Below, piece after piece: positions 32,724 through 41,954 of a DNA stretch of 44,161 nt. The stretch is from the NCBI GenBank assembly GCA_021780935.1, contig JAJXXT010000101.1:1-44161 (forward strand), given 5' to 3'. The stretch comes from Pseudomonadota bacterium (lineage in GTDB: Bacteria > Pseudomonadota > Alphaproteobacteria > Acetobacterales > Acetobacteraceae). A program made the position numbers and the translations under genes. Each line of letters opens with the position of its first letter. The stretch's first letter is position 1. The notes under the pieces are model-generated. The model was not told where the DNA came from, did not search any database, and worked only from the letters and a program-made list of their open reading frames with translations.

Positions 32724-34160
32724 ATGGCCGAGCGTATGCTGCAATTCGTCCGCCTGCCGCAGGCGAGCCCCGACAAGCGCAAGCCCGCCGCGCGCCGGGA
32801 GGATTTTGGCGAGATTTATGCGCCATTCGACCCCAAGGCGGCGGCGGACCAGGCCTCGCGGTGCTCGCAATGCGGCGTGCCGTTCTGCGCAGTGCATTGC
32901 CCGCTGAGCAACAACATCCCCGACTGGCTGAAGCTGACCGCCGAGGGGCGGATGCAGGAGGCCTACGAGGTCGCCTCCGCCACCAATAATTTCCCCGAGA
33001 TCTGCGGGCGGATCTGCCCGCAGGACCGGCTGTGCGAGGGCAATTGCGTCATCGAGCGCGGCTTTGAGAGTGTCACCATCGGGGCGGTGGAGCGGCATAT
33101 CACCGAGACGGCGTTTGCCGAGGGGTGGGTGACGCCGCGCCGGCCGGTGCGCGAGCGGGCGCATTCCGTGGGCATCATCGGCGCGGGCCCGGCGGGGCTG
33201 GCGGCGGCGGAGCAGTTACGGGCGAAGGGTTACCAGGTGCATGTCTATGACCGGCACGACCGCGCCGGCGGGCTGCTGATCTATGGCATCCCGAATTTCA
33301 AGCTGGAGAAGCCGGTGGTGCAGCGGCGCGTGGCGCTGCTGGAGGCGGCCGGCGTTCGTTTTCATCTCGACACGGAAATCGGGCGCGCGATGAGTTTCGC
33401 CGCGTTGCGCTCGCGCCATGACGCGGTGCTGGTGGCGACCGGCGTCTATAAGCCGCGCGAGATCGGCGGGCCGGGGGCCGGGCTCGCGGGGATCGTGCCG
33501 GCGCTCGACTATCTCACCGCCTCGAACCGGCACGGGCTTGGCGATGCGGTGCCGGCCTTCGCGAGCGGCGCGCTCGATGCGCGGGGCAAGCGGGTGGTGG
33601 TGATCGGCGGCGGCGACACGGCGATGGATTGCGTGCGCACCGCGGTGCGCCAGGGGGCGGCGAGTGTGGTGTGCCTCTATCGGCGCGACCGGGCGAACAT
33701 GCCGGGCTCGATGCGCGAGGTGGCGAATGCCGAGGAGGAGGGCGTGGAGTTCATGTGGCTCGCCGCCCCCGAGGCGTTTCTCGGCGACGGGCAGGTGAGC
33801 GGGGTGCGGGCGGTGCGGATGCATCTCGGCCTGCCCGATGCCTCCGGGCGGCAGGCGGTGGAGCCGATCGAGGGCAGCCATTTCACGTTGCCGGCCGACC
33901 TCGTCATCAAGGCGCTGGGGTTCGACCCCGAGGACCTGCCGGCGGCGTTCGGCGAGGCGGCGCTGAAGGTGACGCGGTGGGGGACGATCGTGGTCGATCC
34001 CAAGACCTTCATGACGAAGCTGCCGGGGGTGTTCGCGGCCGGGGATATCGTGCGCGGCGCCTCGCTGGTGGTGTGGGGCATTCGCGACGGCCGCGATGCG
34101 GCGGTGGGCATCGATGATTTCATCACGGCGCGCGAGCGCGTGCCGCAGGCGGCGGAGTGA
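32724..34160 (+). CDS. gltD: Glutamate synthase small subunit (NADPH)
   Basis: A 478-residue flavoprotein delivering electrons from NADPH to GltB. N-terminal [4Fe-4S] cysteines lie in CSQCGVPFCAVHCPL (about residues 49-63) and CGRICPQDRLCEGNCV. The FAD-binding loop is VGIIGAGPAGLAAAEQL (about 148-164), the NADPH loop VVVIGGGDTAMDCVRTA (about 291-307), and GVFAAGDIVRGASLVVWGI ends the fold. GGGAGG lies ahead of ATG 32724. It overlaps gltB by four bases; the gltD-gltB order is the reverse of E. coli. Confidence 0.95.
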   Translation: MAERMLQFVRLPQASPDKRKPAARREDFGEIYAPFDPKAAADQASRCSQCGVPFCAVHCPLSNNIPDWLKLTAEGRMQEAYEVASATNNFPEICGRICPQDRLCEGNCVIERGFESVTIGAVERHITETAFAEGWVTPRRPVRERAHSVGIIGAGPAGLAAAEQLRAKGYQVHVYDRHDRAGGLLIYGIPNFKLEKPVVQRRVALLEAAGVRFHLDTEIGRAMSFAALRSRHDAVLVATGVYKPREIGGPGAGLAGIVPALDYLTASNRHGLGDAVPAFASGALDARGKRVVVIGGGDTAMDCVRTAVRQGAASVVCLYRRDRANMPGSMREVANAEEEGVEFMWLAAPEAFLGDGQVSGVRAVRMHLGLPDASGRQAVEPIEGSHFTLPADLVIKALGFDPEDLPAAFGEAALKVTRWGTIVVDPKTFMTKLPGVFAAGDIVRGASLVVWGIRDGRDAAVGIDDFITARERVPQAAE

Positions 34161-37100
34161 CGACGATGGGCGCGATGAGTGAGGATTTTGTTGCTTCCTG
34201 GCACCAGAATGCCGAGCGGCTGCGGCAGACCTATGACCCGGCGCAGGAGCATGACGCGTGCGGCGTCGGGCTGATCGCGGCCCTCGACGGCAAGCGCCGG
34301 CGCGATGTGGTGGAGGCCGGGATCGCGGCGCTGCGCGCGGTGTGGCACCGGGGTGCCGTGGACGCGGACGGCAAGACCGGGGATGGCGCGGGCATTCATC
34401 TCGACATTCCGCAGGATTTTTTTGCCGATGCCGTGGAGCGCGGCGGCGCGACCCTGCAGCCGGGGCCGATCGCGGTGGGGCAGGTGTTTCTGCCGAAGAC
34501 CGATCTCGGGGCGCAGGAGCGGTGCCGGCAGATCGTCGAGACCGAGATTCTGGCCTTCGGCTATCAGATCTATGGCTGGCGGCAGGTGCCGATCAATGTC
34601 GGGTGCATCGGCGAGAAAGCCAATGCGACGCGGCCCGAGATCGAGCAGATCATGATTTCGAACGCGCGCGGCGTCGATGAGGCGACATTCGAGCGCGACC
34701 TTTACGTGATCCGCCGGCGGATCGAGAAGCAGGCGATCGCGGCACAGATTCCCGAGCTGTATTTCTGTTCGCTGTCGTGCCGGTCGATCATCTACAAGGG
34801 GATGTTCCTGGCGGAGAGTCTCGCGGAGTTCTATCCCGATCTGCTGGACCCGCGCTTTGTCTCCCGGTTCGCGATCTATCATCAGCGCTATTCCACCAAC
34901 ACGTTTCCGACCTGGCGGCTGGCGCAGCCGTTCCGGATGCTGGCGCATAACGGCGAGATCAACACCGTGACCGGCAACGTCAACTGGATGAAGAGCCACG
35001 AGACGCGGCTTTCGGACCCCGATCTCGACCCGTGGATGGAGGATATCAAGCCGGTGGTGCAGGCCGGCGGCTCGGACACCGCGTGCCTCGACAACGTGTT
35101 CGAGGTGCTGGTGCGCGCGGGGCGGGATGCGCCGATGGCCAAGGCGATGATGATCCCGGCCTCGATCGGCCAGGACGCGACGATGAAGCAGGCGCATCGG
35201 GAGATGTTTCACTATTGCAACGCGGTGATGGAGCCGTGGGACGGGCCGGCGGCGCTGACGGCGACCGACGGACGCTGGGCGATCGCCGGGCTCGACCGCA
35301 ACGGGCTGCGGCCGCTGCGCTATACGCTGACCGCCGGCGACGGGGTGCATGGCGGGCTGCTCATCGTTGGCTCCGAGGCGGGGATGGTGAAGCTCGACGA
35401 GAGCGTGATCGTCGAGAAGGGGCGTGTGGGGCCGGGGCAGTGCATCGGCGTCGATCTCGACCGGGCTGCCTTCTATCGCGACGAGGCGATGAAGGACATG
35501 CTGGCGGCGCGCCAGCCGTTCGGTGAGTGGGCGAAACGGATCCGCCAGATCGACCATATCGTCAAGACCGATGCGCCGGAGCCGGTGCTGCTGGAGGGCG
35601 AGGCGCTGCGCCGGCGCCAGCGCGCCGCGGGCTTTACCATGGAGGATCTGGAGCTGATCCTGCACCCGATGGTGGAGGACGCGCAGGAGCCCGTCGGCTC
35701 GATGGGTGACGACACACCGATTGCCGTGCTGTCCGACAAATATCGCGGCATTCATCATTATTTCCGCCAGGCATTCAGCCAGGTGACGAACCCGCCGATC
35801 GACAGCCTGCGCGAGACGCGGGTGATGACGCTGAAGACAAGGCTCGGCAATCTCGGCAACGTGCTCGACGAGGATAGCTCGCAGTTCGATCTGTTGCAGC
35901 TGGAGAGCCCGGTTCTGTCGAACGCCGAATTCATGGCGATGCGCGCGACGATGGCGGCGGGCGCGTGCGTGGTGGATTGCACGTTTGCGGTGGCCGATGG
36001 CGAGGGCGGGCTGCGCGCGGCGATCGAGCGGATCCGGCGCGAGGCGGAGGAGGGCGTGCGCGCGGGATGCACGCATGTGATCCTGACCGATGAGGCGACC
36101 GACGCGGAGCACGCGGCGATTCCGATGATCCTGGCGACCGGTTCGGTACACTCCCACCTGGTGAAGCAGTCGTTGCGGACGTTTACCAGTTTGAATGTGC
36201 GGGTGGCGGAGTGCATGGATGTGCATGCCTTCGCGGTGCTGATCGGCGTGGGGGCGACGACGATCAACGCCTATCTGGCGCAGGAGTGCATCGCCGAGCG
36301 GCACCGCAAGGCGCTGTTCGGCCGGCTGTCGCTGAAAGAGGCTGTTGGGCGCTATAAGAAATGCGTGGACAAGGGCTTGCTGAAGGTCATGTCCAAGATG
36401 GGGATTTCCGTCATCTCGTCGTATCGCGGCGGCTATAATTTCGAGGTGATCGGGCTGTCGCGGGCGCTGGTGGCGGAGTTTTTCCCCGGCATGCCGAGCC
36501 GGATTTCCGGGCTCGGGCTTTCGGGGGTCGCGCGCAAGGTGCTGGCGCTGCATCGCGAGGCGTATGGTGCCGATATCGTGACGCTGCCGGTCGGCGGGCA
36601 GTACAAGCTGCGCCGGCGCGGCGAGACGCATGCGTTCGAGGCGCCGCTGATCCATATGCTGCAGGAGGCGGTGGCGACGGACAGCTACACCACCTATCGG
36701 CGCTATGCCGAGGCGGTGCGGCGGCTGCCGCCGGTGGCGCTGCGCGACCTGCTGGATTTCCGCACGACGGGGGTGAGCGCGATCCCGGTCGATGAGGTGG
36801 AGAGCATCACCGAGATCAGAAAACGCCTGGTGGCACCAGGGATTTCGCTCGGCGCGCTGTCGCCCGAGGCGCATGAGACGCTGTCGATCGCGATGAACCG
36901 GATCGGCGCGCGCTCCGATTCCGGGGAGGGTGGCGAGGACCCCGCGCGGGCGACGCCGCGGGCCAACGGCGACAACGCCTCCTCGGCGATCAAGCAGATC
37001 GCCTCCGGCCGGTTTGGCGTCACCGCCGAGTACCTGAACAATTGCCGCGAGATCGAGATCAAGGTGGCGCAGGGGGCGAAGCCGGGCGAGGGCGGGCAGT

Positions 37101-38707
37101 TGCCGGGGTTCAAGGTGACGGGCCTGATCGCGAAGCTGCGGCATTCGACGCCGGGGGTGATGCTGATCTCGCCGCCGCCGCACCATGACATCTATTCGAT
37201 CGAGGATCTGGCGCAGCTGATCTATGATCTCAAGCAGATCAACCCGGATGCCGCGGTGTGCGTGAAGCTGGTGGCGCGCAGCGGCATCGGCACGATCGCC
37301 GCCGGCGTGGCAAAGGCGAAGGCGGATGCGATCCTGATTTCGGGGCATTCCGGCGGCACCGGGGCGAGCCCGCAGAGTTCCATCAAATACGCGGGACTGC
37401 CGTGGGAGATGGGGCTGTCGGAGGCGCATCAGGTGCTGATGCTGAACCGGCTGCGCCACCGGGTACGGTTGCGTACCGATGGCGGGATCAAGACCGGGCG
37501 CGACGTGGTGATCGCGGCGATGCTGGGGGCGGAGGAGTTCGGCATCGGCACGGCGAGCCTGGTGGCGATGGGCTGCATCATGGTGCGGCAGTGCCATTCC
37601 AACACGTGCCCGGTGGGGGTGTGCACGCAGGACGAGGCGCTGCGCGCGAAATTCGAGGGTACGCCCGAGAAGGTGATCAACCTGTTCTCGTTCATCGCCG
37701 AGGATGTGCGGGGGATTCTGGCGAGTTTGGGGCTGCGGACGCTGGCGGACGCGGTGGGGCGGACCGACCTGCTGCACCAGATCAGCCGGGGCAGCGATTT
37801 TCTCGACGACCTCGACCTCAACCCGATTCTGGCGCAGGCGGACCCCGGCCCCTATGCGCGGCACTGCACGCTCGAGGGGCGCAACGAGGTGCCGGAGACG
37901 CTGGACGCGCAGATGATCGCGGACGCGGCCCCGCTGTTCGAGCGCGGCGAGAAGATGCAGTTGCAGTACACCGTGCGCAACAGGCAACGGGCGGTGGGGA
38001 CGAAGCTGTCGAGCCGGATCGTGCGGCGCTTCGGCATGACGGGGCTGGCGGAAGGGCATGTGACGGTGCGGCTGCGCGGTTCCGCGGGACAGTCGCTCGG
38101 CGCGTTCGCGGTGCAGGGGCTGACGCTGGAATTGTTCGGGGATGCCAACGATTACGTCGGCAAGGGGCTCTCGGGCGGGACCATCGTCGTGCGGCCGGCG
38201 CCCTCGTCCATGCTGCCGTCGAACCTCAACACGATCGTCGGCAACACGGTGCTGTACGGGGCGACCGCGGGGGCGCTGTTCGCGGCGGGCCAGGCGGGGG
38301 AGCGGTTCGCGGTGCGCAACTCCGGCGCGGTGGCGGTGGTCGAGGGGTGCGGCTCGAACGGGTGCGAGTACATGACCGGCGGGACGGTGGTGCTGCTGGG
38401 GCCGGTGGGCGACAATTTCGGCGCCGGGTTCACCGGGGGAATGGCGTTTGTGTATGACCCCGAGGATGAGTTCCGCCACCGGGTGAACGCGGACAGCCTG
38501 ACCTGGCAGCGCATCGCCTCGGCGCACTGGAACGAGGTGGCGCGCGCGTTGGTGGCACGGCACGTGGAGGCGACGCAGAGCCGCTACGCGCGGATGCTGC
38601 TGCATGAGTGGGAACGGACGGCGCGGCGCGTGTGGCAGGTGGTGCCGAAGGACTATGTGCGCTACCTCGACGTGAAGCTCGGCGAGGCCGCAGCGCTTTC
38701 GGCGTAG
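34157..38707 (+). CDS. gltB: Glutamate synthase large subunit
   Basis: A 1516-residue amidotransferase-synthase that makes two glutamates from glutamine and 2-oxoglutarate. The N-terminal Ntn-hydrolase domain has its nucleophile at Cys35 after a propeptide (EHDACGVGL). Gln-binding motifs such as HQRYSTNTFPTWRLAQPFRMLAHNGEINT are present, followed by a central domain. The FMN/synthase domain contains AKADAILISGHSGGTGASPQSSIKYAG and the 3Fe-4S cysteines CHSNTCPVGVC, and a C-terminal beta-helix follows. The GTG at 34157 is used; ATG 34166 and 34175 are alternatives. The last 278 bases are overlapped by the antisense C-terminus of the MFS gene. Confidence 0.96.
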   Translation: MTTMGAMSEDFVASWHQNAERLRQTYDPAQEHDACGVGLIAALDGKRRRDVVEAGIAALRAVWHRGAVDADGKTGDGAGIHLDIPQDFFADAVERGGATLQPGPIAVGQVFLPKTDLGAQERCRQIVETEILAFGYQIYGWRQVPINVGCIGEKANATRPEIEQIMISNARGVDEATFERDLYVIRRRIEKQAIAAQIPELYFCSLSCRSIIYKGMFLAESLAEFYPDLLDPRFVSRFAIYHQRYSTNTFPTWRLAQPFRMLAHNGEINTVTGNVNWMKSHETRLSDPDLDPWMEDIKPVVQAGGSDTACLDNVFEVLVRAGRDAPMAKAMMIPASIGQDATMKQAHREMFHYCNAVMEPWDGPAALTATDGRWAIAGLDRNGLRPLRYTLTAGDGVHGGLLIVGSEAGMVKLDESVIVEKGRVGPGQCIGVDLDRAAFYRDEAMKDMLAARQPFGEWAKRIRQIDHIVKTDAPEPVLLEGEALRRRQRAAGFTMEDLELILHPMVEDAQEPVGSMGDDTPIAVLSDKYRGIHHYFRQAFSQVTNPPIDSLRETRVMTLKTRLGNLGNVLDEDSSQFDLLQLESPVLSNAEFMAMRATMAAGACVVDCTFAVADGEGGLRAAIERIRREAEEGVRAGCTHVILTDEATDAEHAAIPMILATGSVHSHLVKQSLRTFTSLNVRVAECMDVHAFAVLIGVGATTINAYLAQECIAERHRKALFGRLSLKEAVGRYKKCVDKGLLKVMSKMGISVISSYRGGYNFEVIGLSRALVAEFFPGMPSRISGLGLSGVARKVLALHREAYGADIVTLPVGGQYKLRRRGETHAFEAPLIHMLQEAVATDSYTTYRRYAEAVRRLPPVALRDLLDFRTTGVSAIPVDEVESITEIRKRLVAPGISLGALSPEAHETLSIAMNRIGARSDSGEGGEDPARATPRANGDNASSAIKQIASGRFGVTAEYLNNCREIEIKVAQGAKPGEGGQLPGFKVTGLIAKLRHSTPGVMLISPPPHHDIYSIEDLAQLIYDLKQINPDAAVCVKLVARSGIGTIAAGVAKAKADAILISGHSGGTGASPQSSIKYAGLPWEMGLSEAHQVLMLNRLRHRVRLRTDGGIKTGRDVVIAAMLGAEEFGIGTASLVAMGCIMVRQCHSNTCPVGVCTQDEALRAKFEGTPEKVINLFSFIAEDVRGILASLGLRTLADAVGRTDLLHQISRGSDFLDDLDLNPILAQADPGPYARHCTLEGRNEVPETLDAQMIADAAPLFERGEKMQLQYTVRNRQRAVGTKLSSRIVRRFGMTGLAEGHVTVRLRGSAGQSLGAFAVQGLTLELFGDANDYVGKGLSGGTIVVRPAPSSMLPSNLNTIVGNTVLYGATAGALFAAGQAGERFAVRNSGAVAVVEGCGSNGCEYMTGGTVVLLGPVGDNFGAGFTGGMAFVYDPEDEFRHRVNADSLTWQRIASAHWNEVARALVARHVEATQSRYARMLLHEWERTARRVWQVVPKDYVRYLDVKLGEAAALSA

Positions 38708-39944
38708 CGGGCGGCGTCTCGGGCGGGATCAGGGCGACGGCGGCGGCACCGGCGAGGGCGGCCAGCGCCGCGGCGGCGAAGGCGAGCGGCAGGGAGGCGT
38801 GGGCGAGCTGGCCGGCGAGCGCGGCGCCGACTGGCATGCCGACGACGTTGAGGCTCATCGACAGCACCAGGATGCGGGCGAACCAGGCCGGCTGGGTGCG
38901 GCGCTGGCGCAATGTGATGAGGGCGACGTCGATCGGGCCGGTGGCGAGCCCGATCAGCACCAGTGCCGCGGCGAGGCCCGGCAGGCCGAGAAACGCGGCG
39001 AGCGGGAAGATGGCGACGGCCACGACGACCATGCCGATGGCGAGCATGCGACGCTCCTGCCCGGCGACGCCGCCGCGGCCGGCGGCGAGCGCGCCCACAA
39101 TGCCGGCGGCACCGGCGAGGCCCCAGAGCAGTCCGGTGGCGGTGTCCCCTGCCCTGCCCGCGCCCAGCGCCGTGATGGCGATGACCGGGACCAGGATGGC
39201 GAGCGCGCCCCAGGCGACGTGGTACAGCGCGTAGCAAAGGGCGAGCGCGCGCAGGGTGCGGTGGCGGGCGAAATGCATCACGCCGTCGGCGATGTCCGCC
39301 AGCAGGCCGGCACGCGAGCGCGGCGGCGCTGTGACCCGACCCACGGCGAGCAGGCATAGCGCGGCCACGGCGTAGGTCGCGGCAATCAGGGCGAAGGCGC
39401 TACGGGTGCCGAGGATGGCGATGACGAGGCCGCCCGCGGCGGGGCCGGCGACATCCACCAGGCCGTAGGTCGCGGTGTCGAGCGCGTTGAGGCGCGGCCA
39501 GAGGGCCGGAGGCACGAGGCGCGGCAGCGAGGCGCGGATGCCGGCGGCACCAAGCGGGCTGGTGAGCGAGTAGAGTCCCATGAGGGCGAGCACCGGGGCC
39601 GGGGCGAGTTGGGCACCGAAGCCGGCGACGACGGCCATGATGACGACGTCGAGCGTGAGGTCGAGGGCGATGCCGCGCAGCGTGCCCAGGCGGTCGAGCA
39701 GGGCGCCCACGACCGGGCTGGCGACGAGGCCCGGGGCGATGGACATGAAGGTGGCCCAGCCGGCGAGAGCGGGGGAGTGGAAGCGCGCCAGCACGTAGAG
39801 GACGAGGGCGAGCGAGAACATGCGGGTGCCGAGGCGCGAGGCGAGCGTCGCGGCGAGCAGCGGCGCGACACCGGAATGGGCGAGGAGCGCGCGATAGCCG
39901 GTGGCGTGGCCTGGTCCCGGGCAGGCGGGGTCAGGTGAAGCCAT
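38430..39944 (-). CDS. MFS transporter with C-terminal read-through into antisense gltB
   Basis: A 504-residue protein. Residues 1-410 form a 12-helix MFS permease of the enterobactin-exporter type (MFS_3-like: RALLAHSGVAPLLAATLASRLGTRMFSLALVLYVL, later DVALITLRQRRTQPAWFARILVLSMSLNVVGMPVG). Natural family ends occur near IPPETPP (about position 38710). Here no stop is met until 38430, adding about 93 Arg/Pro/Ala/Ser-rich residues encoded opposite gltB. The ATG 39944 overlaps the upstream dehydratase by 14 bases. The transport substrate is unknown. The tail may be an artefact of a lost stop codon. Confidence 0.82.
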   Translation of the reverse strand: MASPDPACPGPGHATGYRALLAHSGVAPLLAATLASRLGTRMFSLALVLYVLARFHSPALAGWATFMSIAPGLVASPVVGALLDRLGTLRGIALDLTLDVVIMAVVAGFGAQLAPAPVLALMGLYSLTSPLGAAGIRASLPRLVPPALWPRLNALDTATYGLVDVAGPAAGGLVIAILGTRSAFALIAATYAVAALCLLAVGRVTAPPRSRAGLLADIADGVMHFARHRTLRALALCYALYHVAWGALAILVPVIAITALGAGRAGDTATGLLWGLAGAAGIVGALAAGRGGVAGQERRMLAIGMVVVAVAIFPLAAFLGLPGLAAALVLIGLATGPIDVALITLRQRRTQPAWFARILVLSMSLNVVGMPVGAALAGQLAHASLPLAFAAAALAALAGAAAVALIPPETPPATPKALRPRRASRRGSAHSPSAPPATRAAPSVPTHAAASARSGSASPPRAVPPTRAPPRSSAPRRCAARSGCPRSPGGGTHPRGHTQTPFPR

Positions 39945-40875
39945 CGGTGCCGGCGCCGCAGACGATGGCGACGACGTGTTCGCCGGCAGCCGGGGTGTAG
40001 GTGCCGCTGCGCAGGGCGGCGAGGGTGGCGGCACCGGAGAGTTCGGTGGCGATCGCGGCGTCGCGCCAGAGATGGCGCGCGGCCTCGCGCATCGCTGCGT
40101 CCGGGATGAGAACGATGCGCTCGAAATGCTCGCGGATGATGGCGAAGTTCAGCGCGTCGGTGGTGCGCGGGGCGAGGGTGCCGGCGGCGGTTTCGATGCG
40201 GTCGAGGCGGATTGGGTGGCCGGCGGCGAGGCTGGCGTGCAGCGTGGGCGCGCCCTCGGGCTCGACGCCGATGAGGCGGATCGTGGGCGCGCGGGCTTTG
40301 AGGGCCAGCGCCACGCCGGCGGCGAGGCCACCGCCGCCGATGGCGACCAGCACCGTATCCGGCGCGGGCGTGGCGGCGAGGAGGTCGAGGCCCAGCGTCG
40401 CCTGGCCGGCGATGACGCGGGGATCGGCGAAGGGGTGGATGTAGGCGAGGCCGTGGCGCTCGGCGTGGGCACGGGCGGCGATGTCGGCGTCGTCCCAGAC
40501 CTCGCCGTGGACGGTGACGGTGGCGCCCAGGCCAGCGATGGCGGCGCGCTTGGCCTCGCCGGTGCTGGCGGGGACGACGATGGCGGCGGGAACGCCGAGG
40601 GCGCGGGCGGCGAAGGCGACACCCATGCCGTGGTTGCCGCCGGAGGCGGTGGCGACGCCGCGGGCGAGGGTTTCGCGCGGCAGTTGCAGCATGGTGTTGA
40701 AGGCGCCGCGCGGCTTGAAGGAGCCGGCGACCTGGAAGCATTCGAGGTGCAGCGTCAGGCCGGGGGCGACGCACAGCGCCGGGGTGCGGCGGATATGGGG
40801 CGCGATGCGCGCGGCGGCGGCCTCGATCTCTGCGATGGTCGGGGGGGTTGGGCGCATGGCGGGCTGAGTTGTCAT
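39931..40875 (-). CDS. PLP-dependent threonine/serine dehydratase family protein
   Basis: A 314-residue fold-type II PLP enzyme. The Schiff-base lysine is in VAGSFKPRGAFNTM (about residues 49-62). The phosphate/substrate loop is ASGGNHGMGVAFAARALGV, and the PLP-phosphate tetraglycine motif is VAIGGGGLAAGVALAL. There is no C-terminal ACT regulatory domain, so it resembles catabolic or racemase-type enzymes rather than IlvA. ATG 40875 is used; ATG 40857 is possible. It is divergent from the Nudix gene with 78 bases between them, and cotranscribed with the MFS gene. Substrate specificity is uncertain. Confidence 0.88.
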   Translation of the reverse strand: MTTQPAMRPTPPTIAEIEAAAARIAPHIRRTPALCVAPGLTLHLECFQVAGSFKPRGAFNTMLQLPRETLARGVATASGGNHGMGVAFAARALGVPAAIVVPASTGEAKRAAIAGLGATVTVHGEVWDDADIAARAHAERHGLAYIHPFADPRVIAGQATLGLDLLAATPAPDTVLVAIGGGGLAAGVALALKARAPTIRLIGVEPEGAPTLHASLAAGHPIRLDRIETAAGTLAPRTTDALNFAIIREHFERIVLIPDAAMREAARHLWRDAAIATELSGAATLAALRSGTYTPAAGEHVVAIVCGAGTDGFT

Positions 40876-40953
40876 GCGACGGACAGGCCATAGCGGCGGC
40901 GGCGATGCAAGCCGTGCTTGCGGTGCGGACGGGGTGTCGCCAGATTTCGTGGC

Positions 40954-41475
40954 ATGAGCGAGCGGTTCAGCCTGGTGGTGCCAGAGGGGGATACGCGCGA
41001 GCGCCTGGTTTGCGGAACGTGCGGGCACATCGCCTATGACAACCCGAAGATCGTGGTGGGCAGCGTGGTGGCGCATGCCGGCGAGGTGCTGCTGTGCCGT
41101 CGTGCGATCGAGCCGCGGCGCGGCTACTGGACGCTGCCGGCGGGGTTCATGGAGCACGGCGAGACGGCGGCCGAGGGGGCGGCGCGCGAGGCGATGGAGG
41201 AGGCGCTGGCGGCGATCGCCATCGAGGGGCTGCTGGGGGTCTATTCGATCCCGCGCATCGGGCAGGTGCAGTTGATGTTCCGCGCGCGTTTCGAGGGTGA
41301 ACCTCGGTTTGGCGCGGGGCCGGAGAGCGAGGCGGTGGGGCTGTTCGCGTGGGACGCGATCCCGTGGGAGGCGCTGGCGTTTCCCTCCGTGCACTGGGCG
41401 CTGGAGGCGTGGCGGGCGAACCCGGATGGAGTGCTGGGGGCGCCGGAGGTGGAGCGGGTGGCGTACCGGTCGTGA
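40954..41475 (+). CDS. Nudix hydrolase with an N-terminal CxxC zinc-ribbon-like motif
   Basis: A 173-residue hydrolase of nucleoside-diphosphate derivatives. The N-terminus holds a partial zinc-ribbon motif ([13 protein letters not shown]). The Nudix box follows as [22 protein letters not shown] (about residues 66-87), with the metal-binding REAMEE intact but the usual following Gly replaced by Leu. Such proteins in alphaproteobacteria are of the NADH pyrophosphatase/ADP-ribose type; the substrate is not assigned. Its stop overlaps the next gene by four bases (GTGA). Confidence 0.88.
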   Translation: MSERFSLVVPEGDTRERLVCGTCGHIAYDNPKIVVGSVVAHAGEVLLCRRAIEPRRGYWTLPAGFMEHGETAAEGAAREAMEEALAAIAIEGLLGVYSIPRIGQVQLMFRARFEGEPRFGAGPESEAVGLFAWDAIPWEALAFPSVHWALEAWRANPDGVLGAPEVERVAYRS

Positions 41476-41804
41476 TCGCGCAGGCAGCGCTGGGGCTGGT
41501 GCTGCTGGTGGCGGATGGCGGCGCGCCGGGCGGCGGGAAGCACGCGGTGCCGGCGGCCAGGGCCGAGCCGGGGTATGTGCCGGCGCCGGTGCCCGACCCG
41601 CGCTTCGACGTGCCGGGGAAGCGGGCGAAGCGGGGCGTGACGCTGGTGCCATCGGTGACGGATACGCAGGGATTTGCGCCGTTGGGCAACGGTTACACCC
41701 CGGGCTCGACGTTCGACCGCGCGATGACGCGGCGGGTGCAGCCGGATTTCGCGATCGGCCACGAGTTGGCGCCGGGGCTGACGCTGCGGATTCCGCTGAA
41801 GTGA
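41472..41804 (+). CDS. Small putative exported protein
   Basis: A 110-residue ORF beginning at GTG 41472 in a GTGA overlap with the Nudix gene. The first 13 residues ([13 protein letters not shown]) are hydrophobic, like a short signal peptide. The remainder is Pro/Gly/Arg-rich ([29 protein letters not shown]) and ends with [19 protein letters not shown] do not recognise a family. The overlap and matching base composition are the main support. Confidence 0.55.
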   Translation: MIAQAALGLVLLVADGGAPGGGKHAVPAARAEPGYVPAPVPDPRFDVPGKRAKRGVTLVPSVTDTQGFAPLGNGYTPGSTFDRAMTRRVQPDFAIGHELAPGLTLRIPLK

Positions 41805-41954
41805 GGAGGAGGGCTTGAGCAGGGGGAATGGTGAGAGATCGACGACCGATGGCGGTTTTGTCGCCGAAGTCCCAGAATCGAACGCCCTGCCGCCGGAACG
41901 TCTCCGTGGCAGGGCGCTTGTGGTTATCCGAGAGCGGTCGGACCGACGGGAGAG

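Noticed and set aside
33677..38605. A 1642-codon open frame antisense to gltB
   Set aside because: It is His/Arg/Pro-rich with no recognisable motif, as expected from the complement of a GC-rich gene; gltB is unambiguous on the plus strand.
41883..41916. Terminator hairpin in the 41805-41954 interval
   Set aside because: A 9-bp stem exists (41883-41891 with 41908-41916), but the 16-base loop and lack of a T-run make it too weak to call.
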